Source: Bacteroidota bacterium
Lineage (GTDB): Bacteria; Bacteroidota; Bacteroidia; JAHEXY01
Reading direction: 5' to 3'
DNA: 64,000 bases
Assembly: GCA_023251875.1 (NCBI GenBank)
Contig: JAHEXY010000001.1
Span: 186,001-250,000 of the forward strand
Notes under the pieces: model-generated
What the model was told of the DNA's origin: nothing
The model's input: only the letters and a program-made list of their open reading frames with translations
Databases searched by the model: none
Part shown: in pieces, positions 1-7,287 of the stretch
Layout of the letters: the number at the start of each line of letters is the position of its first letter
Numbering within the stretch: the first letter of the stretch is position 1
Made by a program: the position numbers and the translations under genes

Positions 1-1
1 T

Positions 2-754
2 TCTATAACTTTAGGGCAAAAAAAAGATGCAGTTGAACTTATTAAGTTTATTGAAATAGATTGCAATTCATTTAAACCTATTATAGACAAAACTTATAAC
101 CTTTGTAATTCATTGCATTTTTCTCCTTATTATTTAGATTCATATTCTTCAAAAAAGAAAGGAAGTGGACAACAAATACCTGATCTAAGACTTCAATATT
201 TTTTTGTTGACGAGCAATTTGCCTATCTTATTTCACAAAGATCAATTACTAAAAAGGGCCTTTTAGGAGATATTTATATATGTAAAATAGATGTAAACAA
301 TAGTATTCCAATGCAGACTATTTCAATTCCAATAAATCAGAGAGTTGGAAATCCGGATTTATGTGGCTTCGCCTTGGCACCAAACATGGCAAACACCATA
401 TCACATAATTATAACTATGGAATAATAAAGAGAGAAGATTGTTTATTTATAGTTTTTCCGGAAAACATCAACCAATCTTCAATAAAGCCGAATAGCATGT
501 ATTTAAAAACTGAAATGTGGCCTTATCACATAATAGGCGCAAATAAAAATTCATGTTTGTCTATAGTTTCAATAAAAGATGATGCTCCCATCAAAAAAGA
601 AAAAATTATGAATCTTGAAGATTTTCCTATTTATCCTATATGTAGTTCTATTAAACAAATTAGTAATGGAAAATATGCTATAGTGTCAATAGATGGACAA
701 GGTCCAGACTCTATTTCATTAGATATTTTAAATCTAGAGAATTATGGGAAGTAA
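2..754 (+). CDS. Hypothetical protein, 5' end cut off by the window edge
   Basis: The reading frame is open from base 2 to a TAA at 752-754, so the true start lies outside the window; the first in-frame start-like codon inside it is only a TTG at 113. About 250 residues are visible. I see no signal peptide, metal-binding motif or repeat that names a family. The visible part mixes short hydrophobic beta-type stretches with polar loops, and Cys residues are few and scattered. It is followed by a convergent pilin-like gene 36 bases downstream. I do not recognise the family and do not assign a function. That it is a real gene is inferred from the long open frame running off the edge. Confidence 0.6.
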   Translation, partial: SITLGQKKDAVELIKFIEIDCNSFKPIIDKTYNLCNSLHFSPYYLDSYSSKKKGSGQQIPDLRLQYFFVDEQFAYLISQRSITKKGLLGDIYICKIDVNNSIPMQTISIPINQRVGNPDLCGFALAPNMANTISHNYNYGIIKREDCLFIVFPENINQSSIKPNSMYLKTEMWPYHIIGANKNSCLSIVSIKDDAPIKKEKIMNLEDFPIYPICSSIKQISNGKYAIVSIDGQGPDSISLDILNLENYGK

Positions 755-789
755 GAATTATTTTGATTGCAATAGCTAAATACTATAAA

Positions 790-1203
790 CTAGTCTTTAA
801 CCGTATTTATCAACTTTTTGTCCTGGTCAATTTCCCATACATCAAAAGTACCATCTTGATCAAAATCAACAACGGCAGTAGCGCGGGCTTTAAAGCCACT
901 TACAGAGGCTTCAATAATTTCATATTGATAATTTGCTGTACCATCTTCAGTAACAGTTTTAGGAGCTTCAAAGCTAATTTCTGCTAAATCATTACTGAAT
1001 TTAGAATTGGTCATTTGGTAGCTTTTTTCCATGGTAAAAATCTGATTAAGCTGCAATTCAGCTTCTGTAGATTTTGCTTTGGTAATTAAAGGCATTAAGT
1101 TAGGTAAGGCTAACATAACGAGAATACCTACAATTACTAATACTACCAACAATTCAGTTAAGGTAAAGGCAGGTAGTTTTTTATTGAGCATAGTTGTTTT
1201 CAT
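790..1203 (-). CDS. Type IV pilin-like / pseudopilin protein
   Basis: A 137-residue protein with a classical class III (prepilin) leader. A short basic leader of about 12 residues (MKTTMLNKKLPA) precedes FTLTELLVVLVIVGILVMLA, where F is the expected methylated residue after cleavage and E at +5 is present. The usual Gly before the cleavage site is Ala here. The hydrophobic helix runs to about residue 35, followed by an amphipathic segment and a small C-terminal domain with an Asp-rich stretch (DFDQDGTFD, about 113-121), which could bind calcium as in GspG-type pseudopilins. The protein would be processed by a prepilin peptidase and inserted in the inner membrane. No other pilus or type II secretion genes are nearby, so it is a solitary gene. 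The family call is firm; the machine it serves is unknown. Confidence 0.88.
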   Translation of the reverse strand: MKTTMLNKKLPAFTLTELLVVLVIVGILVMLALPNLMPLITKAKSTEAELQLNQIFTMEKSYQMTNSKFSNDLAEISFEAPKTVTEDGTANYQYEIIEASVSGFKARATAVVDFDQDGTFDVWEIDQDKKLINTVKD

Positions 1204-1305
1204 GGCATTAGGTTTTTAGGTTTATACGAGAGAACCTGATTTTAGGTTTCAATGTATAAAAAATCTTGTGATTTTCAAGAAATCTGTAAAATCAAATGCT
1301 TAAAA

Positions 1306-1653
1306 TTACAGGACTATTCTAAGTCCATTATCTGTTACTACTGTAAAATGGTTAATGATATTTTCAGAATAATTGCTTATCAAAGTAGAGATAACTTTAA
1401 TTCTATTTTTTACAGAACCGTCTGTTAATCGTAACAGCACTATTCCTTTATGGGGGAGCTTGTCTTTATATACCAATTCTCCAAAGTCTTTATCACTGGT
1501 AATAATTACGTAGCTTTCATTACAAGCTTTATTTAAAATATTTACATCATCCAGTCCTCTAGCTTGAGTAAAAATGCAAAACACATCGTGTCCTGATTCG
1601 ATAAGCCATTTTGAAATCCAAGGACCTGTACATTCATCCACAATAAATCTCAT
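1306..1653 (-). CDS. DUF5615 PIN-like protein, probable toxin
   Basis: A 115-residue protein starting at MRFIVDECTG. The longer frame upstream is rejected because this ATG overlaps the stop of the upstream gene as TAATG, a typical coupling arrangement. The start FIVDE, the segment GHDV and the pair of ITSDKDFGEL and IVLLRL motifs fit the DUF5615 PIN-like family. The conserved acidic residues (D and E near 5-6, D near 52-54) would form the metal site of a PIN-type nuclease. It is co-encoded with a DUF433 protein, the usual partner, so the pair is read as a type II toxin-antitoxin module. RNase activity is inferred from the fold. Confidence 0.85.
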   Translation of the reverse strand: MRFIVDECTGPWISKWLIESGHDVFCIFTQARGLDDVNILNKACNESYVIITSDKDFGELVYKDKLPHKGIVLLRLTDGSVKNRIKVISTLISNYSENIINHFTVVTDNGLRIVL

Positions 1654-1898
1654 TACGCAGATTTTAAAAGTGGATAAAAGGTATTGTTCTCTAGAGTATT
1701 TGCGGCAAAGAGTAAGCAAGCTAGTAAGTCATCTTTCTGTAATCCTTGGTACTCATTTAAAATTTCTTCAAAGGAAATTCCTTGAGCTAAAAGTCCAACC
1801 ATATGCTGTACACTTAATCTTGTTCCCTTAATAACAGGTTTTCCTTTAAGTATAGTTGGTTTAATCTCTATTCTATCTAAAAGATGTTGTGTTTCCAT
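1653..1898 (-). CDS. DUF433 protein, probable antitoxin
   Basis: An 81-residue protein with the DUF433 pattern: an N-terminal strand segment (IEIKPTILKGKPVIKGTRL), then an HTH-like part (MVGLLAQGISFEEILNEY) and a hydrophobic helix (LLACLLFAA). KPVIKGTRLSV is the signature stretch of the family, which folds as a small winged or homeodomain-like DNA-binding unit. It is the first gene of a two-gene unit and its TAA overlaps the ATG of the PIN-like gene, so translation is probably coupled. Autoregulation of the module is expected from the family but no operator was identified. Confidence 0.85.
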   Translation of the reverse strand: METQHLLDRIEIKPTILKGKPVIKGTRLSVQHMVGLLAQGISFEEILNEYQGLQKDDLLACLLFAANTLENNTFYPLLKSA

Positions 1899-1941
1899 AT
1901 TGTTTTTATTTGTTTAGAAAGTATAAAAAAATAAAATTGCA

Positions 1942-2742
1942 TCAAACTCCCAAAACTTTTGGATTTACGCCCATATTTGAAAAACCTCCATCATGATACA
2001 AGTTTTGCATGGTAACGTATTTGGTTAAATCAGAAAACATGGCAACGCAGTAGTTTGCACAATCTTCGGCAGGGGCATTGCCTAGAGGAGACATATTATT
2101 GGCATAACTAAAAAAGTCTCCAAAGCCTTTTACTCCTGAGCCGGCAGTGGTTACTGTTGGTGATTGAGAAATTGTGTTTACTCTCACTTTTTTTCTTGTT
2201 CCATAATGGTAACCGAAACTACGAGCGATAGATTCAAGAACTGCTTTTGCTTCGGCCATATCATTGTAATCAGGAAATGTGCGTTGAGAAGCAATATAGG
2301 TTAATCCAACTACAGAGCCCCATTCGTTTAAGGCATCTAACTTCCAGGCGGTTTGTAATACTTTATGTAATGAAAGTGCAGAAATATCTAATGTTTTTTG
2401 AAAAAATTCATAATTGGTATCTGTGTAAACTTTGCCTTTGCGCACATTAGGCGACATGCCTATAGAATGCAATACAAAATCAAGAGGACCGCCTAAAACA
2501 TCCATTGATTTTTTAAATAGATTTTCTAAATCTTCCATACTCGTTGCATCGGCTCCTATAACTTGGGCATTGCATTTTTCTGCTAGTTTATTAATCTCAC
2601 CCATACGCATGGCAACAGGAGCATTACTTAGCGTAAAGCTTGCGCCTTCAGCATGGCAGCGTTCAGCAACTTTCCAGGCGATAGAGCGTTCATCTAGTGC
2701 GCCAAAAATAATTCCTCTTTTTCCTTTTAAAAGATTGTTCAT
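1942..2742 (-). CDS. fabI: Enoyl-[acyl-carrier-protein] reductase (NADH)
   Basis: A 266-residue short-chain dehydrogenase of the FabI type, which performs the last reduction of each fatty-acid elongation cycle. The N-terminus carries GIIFGALDERSIAWKVA (about 10-27), the FabI version of the cofactor-binding glycine motif. The catalytic set is visible: Tyr149 (LTYIAS), Tyr159 and Lys166 spaced Y-x6-K (YNDMAEAK), matching Tyr146, Tyr156 and Lys163 of E. coli FabI. Length is normal for the family. The gene ends 43 bases before the DUF433 gene starts on the same strand and begins 10 bases after the YoeB-type toxin gene, so it may be cotranscribed with that module. Confidence 0.96.
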   Translation of the reverse strand: MNNLLKGKRGIIFGALDERSIAWKVAERCHAEGASFTLSNAPVAMRMGEINKLAEKCNAQVIGADATSMEDLENLFKKSMDVLGGPLDFVLHSIGMSPNVRKGKVYTDTNYEFFQKTLDISALSLHKVLQTAWKLDALNEWGSVVGLTYIASQRTFPDYNDMAEAKAVLESIARSFGYHYGTRKKVRVNTISQSPTVTTAGSGVKGFGDFFSYANNMSPLGNAPAEDCANYCVAMFSDLTKYVTMQNLYHDGGFSNMGVNPKVLGV

Positions 2743-2752
2743 GAGTATTTTT

Positions 2753-3007
2753 TTAATAATGATATTGGCAAGAAGCTATTAGAATAGCGTTTTCTGATAC
2801 TTTATAAATAAGACGATGTTCTTTGGTTATTCTTCTACTCCAATATCCTCGAAAATTATGTTTTAAAGCTTCTGGTTTTCCAATTCCTTGAAAAGGATTT
2901 TGTACAATCGCTTCTATGAGTTCAAGAATTTTTTTGAATATCTTTTTATCATGTTTTTGCCAATACTCAAATTGTTTGTTGGCAGTATCTGAAAAAGTAA
3001 TTTTCAT
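2753..3007 (-). CDS. yoeB: YoeB/Txe-family mRNA interferase toxin
   Basis: An 84-residue protein that aligns by eye over its full length with YoeB. It has WQKHDKK, then NPFQGIGKPE and GYWSRRI..EHRLIY, and ends in CQYHY. The residues known to cleave ribosome-bound mRNA in YoeB are all present: Glu46, Arg65, His83 and Tyr84, at identical positions. The protein should therefore be an active toxin. The start codon overlaps the stop of the antitoxin gene by ATGA (3004-3007), which couples translation and keeps antitoxin synthesis first. The partner is the 77-residue protein upstream. Confidence 0.95.
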   Translation of the reverse strand: MKITFSDTANKQFEYWQKHDKKIFKKILELIEAIVQNPFQGIGKPEALKHNFRGYWSRRITKEHRLIYKVSENAILIASCQYHY

Positions 3008-3237
3008 TTTAGTTTTAGTAATTCATCTAGCGTTCTAGTTACTACTTTTCCATTTTCAATTTCTTGAATGCTATCTAATAGCATTTGCTTATTAGCTTTT
3101 GAGGCAAGAAGATATTCCGTTTCATCTAAGTCTGGCTCTATAACAACAGAAATTTTACGCCCTTTAAACAAAGCCTTAATTGACTTTAAAAAAGAACTAT
3201 CCAGATCATCAGCATTTAAATGAAATTCAGCATTCAT
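3004..3237 (-). CDS. Antitoxin of the YoeB module, YefM-like only in its C-terminal half
   Basis: A 77-residue protein. Its second half reads ETEYLLASKANKQMLLDSI followed by a short polar tail, which matches the toxin-wrapping segment of E. coli YefM (ETAYLLRSPANARRLMDSI). The first half (about 1-38) does not look like the usual Phd/YefM DNA-binding fold. It resembles the short strand-helix start of other antitoxins (EFHLNADDLDSSFLKSIKALF, then KISVVIEP), possibly ribbon-helix-helix-like. It is the first gene of the module and overlaps the toxin gene by four bases. The antitoxin role is secure from context; the DNA-binding class is inferred. Confidence 0.85.
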   Translation of the reverse strand: MNAEFHLNADDLDSSFLKSIKALFKGRKISVVIEPDLDETEYLLASKANKQMLLDSIQEIENGKVVTRTLDELLKLK

Positions 3238-3264
3238 ATATTTATATTTTTGTCAAAATTACGA

Positions 3265-4134
3265 TTATTTACTTACTGCCAACAAAGTATTCTTCAACAA
3301 CATTGCAATCGTCATAGCGCCAACGCCACCGGGTACAGGGGTAATGTAACTACACTTAGGTGCTACTTCGTCAAATTTTACATCGCCTTTTATTTCGTAT
3401 CCTTTAGGATTTTTATCTGTATTAATTCTAGTAATGCCTACATCAACCACAACAGCTCCTTGTTTTACCATATCGGCAGTAACAAATTCAGGTTTGCCTA
3501 AAGCAGCAATAATTATATCTGCCTGAAGCAACATTTCTTTTAAATTTTTTGTTTTACTATGGCAAAGGGTTACGGTACAATTTCCTGGATAAGCATTTCG
3601 GGCAAGCAGAATACTTACCGGTGTACCAACTATATTACTTCTCCCTAACACCACACAATGTTTTCCGGAAGTTTCAATAGTATATCTTTTCAATAATTCA
3701 ATAATGCCGTAAGGAGTTGCGGGTAAAAATGTGGGTAAGCCTAATGTCATTTTTCCCACATTAGCAGGATGAAATCCATCTACATCTTTTTTAGGATCTA
3801 CGGCATTGATTACTTTATCAACTGAAATATGGTTAGGAAGCGGAAGCTGAACAATAAAACCATCAATCTCTTTGTCTTTATTTAATTCATCAATTTTTTT
3901 TAATAATTCAGATTCAGTAACGGTGTTTTCAAAACGAATTAGACTTGATCCAAAACCAATTTTCTCGCATGATTTTACTTTGCTGGCAACATATGTTTCA
4001 CTTGCGCCATCATGCCCAACCAAAATTGCAGCTAGATGAGGAATTTTTTTACCTGCTGCTTTTAATTGAATTACTTCTTGAGCAATTTCAGCTTTTATTT
4101 GGTCAGCTATTTTTTTACCATCCAATAATATCAT
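3265..4134 (-). CDS. folD: Bifunctional methylenetetrahydrofolate dehydrogenase / cyclohydrolase
   Basis: A 289-residue enzyme that interconverts 5,10-methylene-THF, 5,10-methenyl-THF and 10-formyl-THF in one-carbon metabolism. Family marks are [15 protein letters not shown] with the catalytic Tyr48 and Lys52, VQLPLP (substrate loop), the Rossmann motif GRSNIVGTP and the C-terminal signature [11 protein letters not shown]. Length matches the family. The start ATG is followed by the expected MILLDGK. The 98 bases between this gene and ffh hold only low-complexity heptamer repeats. Confidence 0.97.
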   Translation of the reverse strand: MILLDGKKIADQIKAEIAQEVIQLKAAGKKIPHLAAILVGHDGASETYVASKVKSCEKIGFGSSLIRFENTVTESELLKKIDELNKDKEIDGFIVQLPLPNHISVDKVINAVDPKKDVDGFHPANVGKMTLGLPTFLPATPYGIIELLKRYTIETSGKHCVVLGRSNIVGTPVSILLARNAYPGNCTVTLCHSKTKNLKEMLLQADIIIAALGKPEFVTADMVKQGAVVVDVGITRINTDKNPKGYEIKGDVKFDEVAPKCSYITPVPGGVGAMTIAMLLKNTLLAVSK

Positions 4135-4195
4135 AGAAGTTGAAAGTTTGAAAGTTCAAGGTTCAAAATTTAAAGCAATCAACTTTAAACTTTCT

Positions 4196-4233
4196 AACAT
4201 TGAACATTGAACATTGAACATTGAACATTGAAC
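4196..4233. repeat. Tandem heptamer repeat AACATTG
   Basis: Five complete copies of the 7-mer AACATTG in a row plus AAC, directly at the 3' end of ffh; the last bases touch the ffh stop codon. The flank 4141-4195 contains related degenerate units (GAAAGTTTGAAAGTTCAAGGTTC). The array is not a multiple of three per unit and lies between genes. It belongs to a loose family of TTGAACATTGAA and GTTCAAAGTT repeats that recurs at 22.5 and 33.0 kb. Confidence 0.9.
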
Positions 4234-5567
4234 TACTTCTTCATAAAAGGCATATTCTTCATCATTCTTGCCATGTTGTTTTTATCGCTCATCATGCGCA
4301 TCATTTTGCGGGTTTCTTCAAATTGTTTCATCAACTGGTTTACTTCTTGAATATCTCTACCGCTACCTGAAGCAATTCTTTTTCTTCTGCTGCCATTGAT
4401 CACATCAGGATTTTTTCTTTCTTGTGGAGTCATGGAATGAATAATGGCTTCGATGTGTTTAAAGGCATCGTCATTTATATCAATATCTTTTATTGCCTTT
4501 CCAATTCCGGGAATCATACCAAGCAAGTCTTTCATGCTTCCCATTTTCTTAATCTGCTGTATTTGGTTGATGAAATCTTCAAAATCAAATTGGTTTTTGG
4601 CAATTTTCTTTTGGAGTTTTTTGGCTTCTTCAACATCAAATTGTTCTTGAGCACGTTCAACCAATGAAATTACATCACCCATGCCCAAAATACGATCGGC
4701 CATACGAGCAGGATAAAATACATCCAATGCTTCAAGCTTTTCACCTGTTCCAATAAATTTAATGGGCTTGGTAACAACAGAGCGAATGGTTAAAGCAGCT
4801 CCACCACGTGTGTCACCATCTAATTTGGTAAGAATAACGCCATCAAAATTTAATCTATCATGAAAAGTTTTTGCAGTATTTACAGCATCTTGCCCCGTCA
4901 TTGCATCTACAACAAATAAAGTTTCGTGAGGCTGTATGGCAGCTTTCACTCTTTCTATTTCTTGCATCATTTCTTCGTCAATAGCTAATCGACCGGCAGT
5001 ATCTATAATAATTACATTGTAATTTTCTGACTTTGCTTTTGCAATGGCATTTTTAGCAATTTCAACCGGATTTTTATTTCCTTCTTCTGTATAAACCGGT
5101 ACTCCAATTTGTTCTCCCAGTACTTTTAACTGATCAATAGCGGCAGGACGGTAAACGTCACAAGCAACAAGAAATGGTTTTTTACCTTTTTTTGTTTTTA
5201 AGAAATTGGCAAGCTTTCCGGAAAAAGTTGTTTTTCCTGAACCTTGTAAACCCGACATTAAAATTATGGTAGGCGTATTTTTTAAATTAAGTTCAGCTTC
5301 TGTGCCCCCCATTAAAGCAACCATCTCTTCATGTACCAATTTGGTCATGAGTTGACCCGGTTGTAATGCAGTAAGTACGTTTTGACCCAAGGCTTTTTCT
5401 TTTACATTTTCGGTAAAAGTTTTGGCTACTTTATAACTAACGTCAGCATCGAGTAATGCTTTTCTGATTTCTTTTATTGTTTCCGCAACGTTAATTTCGG
5501 TAATGGTACCATGTCCTTTAAGAACTTTAAACGCCCGGTCGAGTTTATCACTTAAGCTTTCAAACAT
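4233..5567 (-). CDS. ffh: Signal recognition particle GTPase (SRP54 homologue)
   Basis: A 444-residue Ffh protein. The N-domain helical bundle covers about 1-95. The G-domain contains the P-loop GLQGSGKTT (106-114), DVYRPAAIDQLK, DTAGR and TKLDGDTRGG. The M-domain (about 330-444) is rich in methionine (KMMRMMSDKNNMARMMKNMPFM) and binds SRP RNA and signal peptides. It targets nascent membrane and secreted proteins to FtsY. A TAACTTTG box 47-54 bases upstream of the ATG suggests a promoter of its own. Length is normal. Confidence 0.97.
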   Translation of the reverse strand: MFESLSDKLDRAFKVLKGHGTITEINVAETIKEIRKALLDADVSYKVAKTFTENVKEKALGQNVLTALQPGQLMTKLVHEEMVALMGGTEAELNLKNTPTIILMSGLQGSGKTTFSGKLANFLKTKKGKKPFLVACDVYRPAAIDQLKVLGEQIGVPVYTEEGNKNPVEIAKNAIAKAKSENYNVIIIDTAGRLAIDEEMMQEIERVKAAIQPHETLFVVDAMTGQDAVNTAKTFHDRLNFDGVILTKLDGDTRGGAALTIRSVVTKPIKFIGTGEKLEALDVFYPARMADRILGMGDVISLVERAQEQFDVEEAKKLQKKIAKNQFDFEDFINQIQQIKKMGSMKDLLGMIPGIGKAIKDIDINDDAFKHIEAIIHSMTPQERKNPDVINGSRRKRIASGSGRDIQEVNQLMKQFEETRKMMRMMSDKNNMARMMKNMPFMKK

Positions 5568-5613
5568 ATAATTAGTTGTTGGTTGATCGTTATTTGTTGT
5601 TCGATAAGAAGTG

Positions 5614-5621
5614 CAAAGTTA
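5614..5621 (-). promoter_or_regulatory. Candidate -7 box (TAACTTTG) for ffh
   Basis: On the minus strand the bases read TAACTTTG, matching the Bacteroidota -7 consensus TAnnTTTG. It lies about 47 bases before the ffh start. The same octamer occurs upstream of rplU and gyrA in this window. No convincing -33 TTTG was seen. Confidence 0.5.
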
Positions 5622-5678
5622 GTAAAAATATAGCTATTGTTAAGGGTAGTTTGTTCACTTGAAAGTTCTTTCGAGGGT

Positions 5679-5928
5679 TTATATTCTTTTTTTCATTGAA
5701 GTATTTAATTGGCTTAATTCTTCTAAATATAATTTTTTGTATTGCTCTTTTGTATCATTGCCTAGGTATGAATGTGTAATCATTGCATGAACAGCTTGCT
5801 ACGTTATCTAATTTCTGTTGATAATTAAGTCGTTTCCTCTTGTCATATGTATAAAATTTCGCCAATGCCTTAATAGAACTCCCAATAATTTTATTAAAGT
5901 TATTTATTTCTTCAATAATACGGATCAT
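5679..5928 (-). pseudogene. Short frameshifted gene remnant (about 82 residues)
   Basis: On the minus strand an ATG at 5928 opens a frame (MIRIIEEINNFNKIIGSSIK ...) that becomes cysteine-rich nonsense and stops after about 55 codons. In the next frame a coding-like stretch continues (AVHAMITHSYLGNDTKEQYK ...) to a TAA at 5679-5681. Removing one base near 5793-5796 (GCAAGCTGTT) joins both halves into one helical, Lys/Glu-rich protein of about 82 residues. The family is not recognised. It could instead be two chance frames; the shared composition and helical pattern argue for a decayed or frameshifted gene. Confidence 0.4.
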
Positions 5929-6209
5929 CTTGCTTATATTTCAGAGTAAATATTTAGTCCATTTCAACATACTTAGATCCATGTTACAATACGTTTTAAT
6001 TATTAATCTACATGGCCTAAAAATTAATTGCGTACAAATAATAATCATAATAAATCGGGCAAGTAGCAGCACCTTAAGTTGGATTTTTGAAACATTATGA
6101 ATTTTGTCAAACCCCATATTACTTTTCCAACATATATGACCTTGCGCCCCATTCCTCTCCTTGAAAAAGGAGAGGGGGAGTTTGGAAATGTTCTAAAATA
6201 GATACTACT
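5929..6209. other. Gene-free spacer before the GreA-like gene
   Basis: Together with the remnant above, this forms a stretch of about 640 bases (5568-6209) without an intact gene. Apart from the ffh promoter box, the frameshifted remnant and the palindromic repeat at 6146-6184, I see nothing conserved: no tRNA-like fold, no tandem array and no coding frame longer than about 40 codons with plausible composition. Confidence 0.6.
6146..6184. repeat. CTCTCC palindromic repeat, copy 1
   Basis: A 9-bp perfect stem CCTCTCCTT/AAGGAGAGG (6154-6162 and 6167-6175) with a GAAA loop, flanked by CGCCCCATT and GGGAGTTTGG. It shares the core and flanks with copies at 18.6, 20.4, 53.3 and 57.4 kb. It is intergenic, 26 bases before the start of the next gene, and no direct repeat was found around it. 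Confidence 0.8.
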
Positions 6210-6671
6210 ATGCAGAAATTTCCCTTAATAAAAACAAAACTTTATCAACATTGTGTTGATTATGTAAATACTCGCATTAATCATATTCAAGTGGCTATGC
6301 AGGCTGCACAAGAATCAATTAATGGAGAAACAAAAAGTAGTGCAGGAGATAAGCATGAAACCAGCCGTGCAATGGCACAATTAGAACAAGAAAAATTATC
6401 TACTCAATTAACAGAAGCTCAAAAATTACAGGAGGTGTTATCGGGTATTCATTCCAATAAAAACACTGTTAAAGCAGATTTAGGGAGTCTTGTTATCACA
6501 AGCAATGGCAATTATTATATCTGCATAAGCGCAGGAAAAATAGAAATTGATAAAGAAGTTTATTTTGCGGTTTCAATGGCATCTCCCATAGGTAAGGCAT
6601 TACTAAATGTTCGAGAATTAGATACGGTAGAGTTTAATAAGCATCGCTTGTTGGTAAAAAAAGTGGTTTAA
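6210..6671 (+). CDS. GreA/GreB C-terminal-domain-like protein
   Basis: A 153-residue protein typical of Bacteroidota that databases often label '3-oxoacyl-ACP synthase', which the sequence does not support: there is no thiolase-fold motif and it is far too short. The first half is a predicted helical hairpin containing QESINGETKSSAGDKHETSR (about 34-53), a stretch shared by this family. The second half (about 90-153) has LGSLVITSNGNYYICISAG and SPIGKALLNVRELDTVEF, resembling the FKBP-like C-terminal domain of GreA/GreB. Coiled coil plus C-domain suggests a factor acting at the RNA polymerase secondary channel. That role is inferred. Confidence 0.8.
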   Translation: MQKFPLIKTKLYQHCVDYVNTRINHIQVAMQAAQESINGETKSSAGDKHETSRAMAQLEQEKLSTQLTEAQKLQEVLSGIHSNKNTVKADLGSLVITSNGNYYICISAGKIEIDKEVYFAVSMASPIGKALLNVRELDTVEFNKHRLLVKKVV

Positions 6672-6745
6672 AAACAACTAAACTTAGTTCGTAAAATGGA
6701 ACAAATAGTTGTGGGAAACGCATAAAAAAATCATATCTTCATTTA

Positions 6746-7201
6746 ATGAAAATAATAATTTATACAGATGGTGCTGCCAAAGGTAATCCTGGTATTGGAG
6801 GCTATGGTATTGTAATGATGGCAGGATCACATCGCAAAGAAATTTCTCAGGGTTATAAGCACACCACAAATAATCGAATGGAATTACTAAGTGTAATAGT
6901 GGCATTGGAAATGCTTAAAAAACCAGAAGATGATATTACTATCTATTCTGATTCAAAATATGTAGTTGATTCAGTAGAGAAGCGATGGGTTTTCGGTTGG
7001 GAACAAAAAGAATTTAAGGATAAAAAAAATTCAGACCTCTGGAAACGTTTTTTACGAGTATATAGAAAACATAAGGTAAAATTTGTTTGGGTAAAAGGTC
7101 ATGCTGATAATATTGAAAACTCTAGATGTGATGAATTGGCTGTTCGAGCAGCAATGGGAAATAATTTACTGGTAGATACCGGTTATATGGCATCCTTTTG
7201 A
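6746..7201 (+). CDS. rnhA: Ribonuclease HI
   Basis: A 151-residue RNase H that cleaves the RNA strand of RNA-DNA hybrids. The catalytic set is complete: Asp8 (YTDGA), Glu46 (NNRMELL), Asp69 (YSDS), His119 (KGHAD) and Asp129 (RCDELA). The handle region (RWVFGWEQKEFKDKKNSDLW) is present, so this is the bacterial type HI rather than an archaeal short form. It lies 74 bases after the GreA-like gene on the same strand and could be cotranscribed with it. Confidence 0.97.
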   Translation: MKIIIYTDGAAKGNPGIGGYGIVMMAGSHRKEISQGYKHTTNNRMELLSVIVALEMLKKPEDDITIYSDSKYVVDSVEKRWVFGWEQKEFKDKKNSDLWKRFLRVYRKHKVKFVWVKGHADNIENSRCDELAVRAAMGNNLLVDTGYMASF

Positions 7202-7287
7202 ATGCTCTATAAAAAAGGCATTATCACCGAGTAAAAAAATATTCTATTTATGTCCATTTATGCAATCCGTGTCTAATTTTTTTTCAA

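Noticed and set aside
763-987. Plus-strand frame over the pilin-like gene
   Set aside because: The opposite strand carries a clear prepilin leader and hydrophobic helix; the plus frame has a TTG-type start and no family signature.
2432-2782. Plus-strand frame of 116 codons across fabI
   Set aside because: It is antisense to fabI, whose catalytic motifs are all present on the minus strand; codon use follows from the complementary gene.
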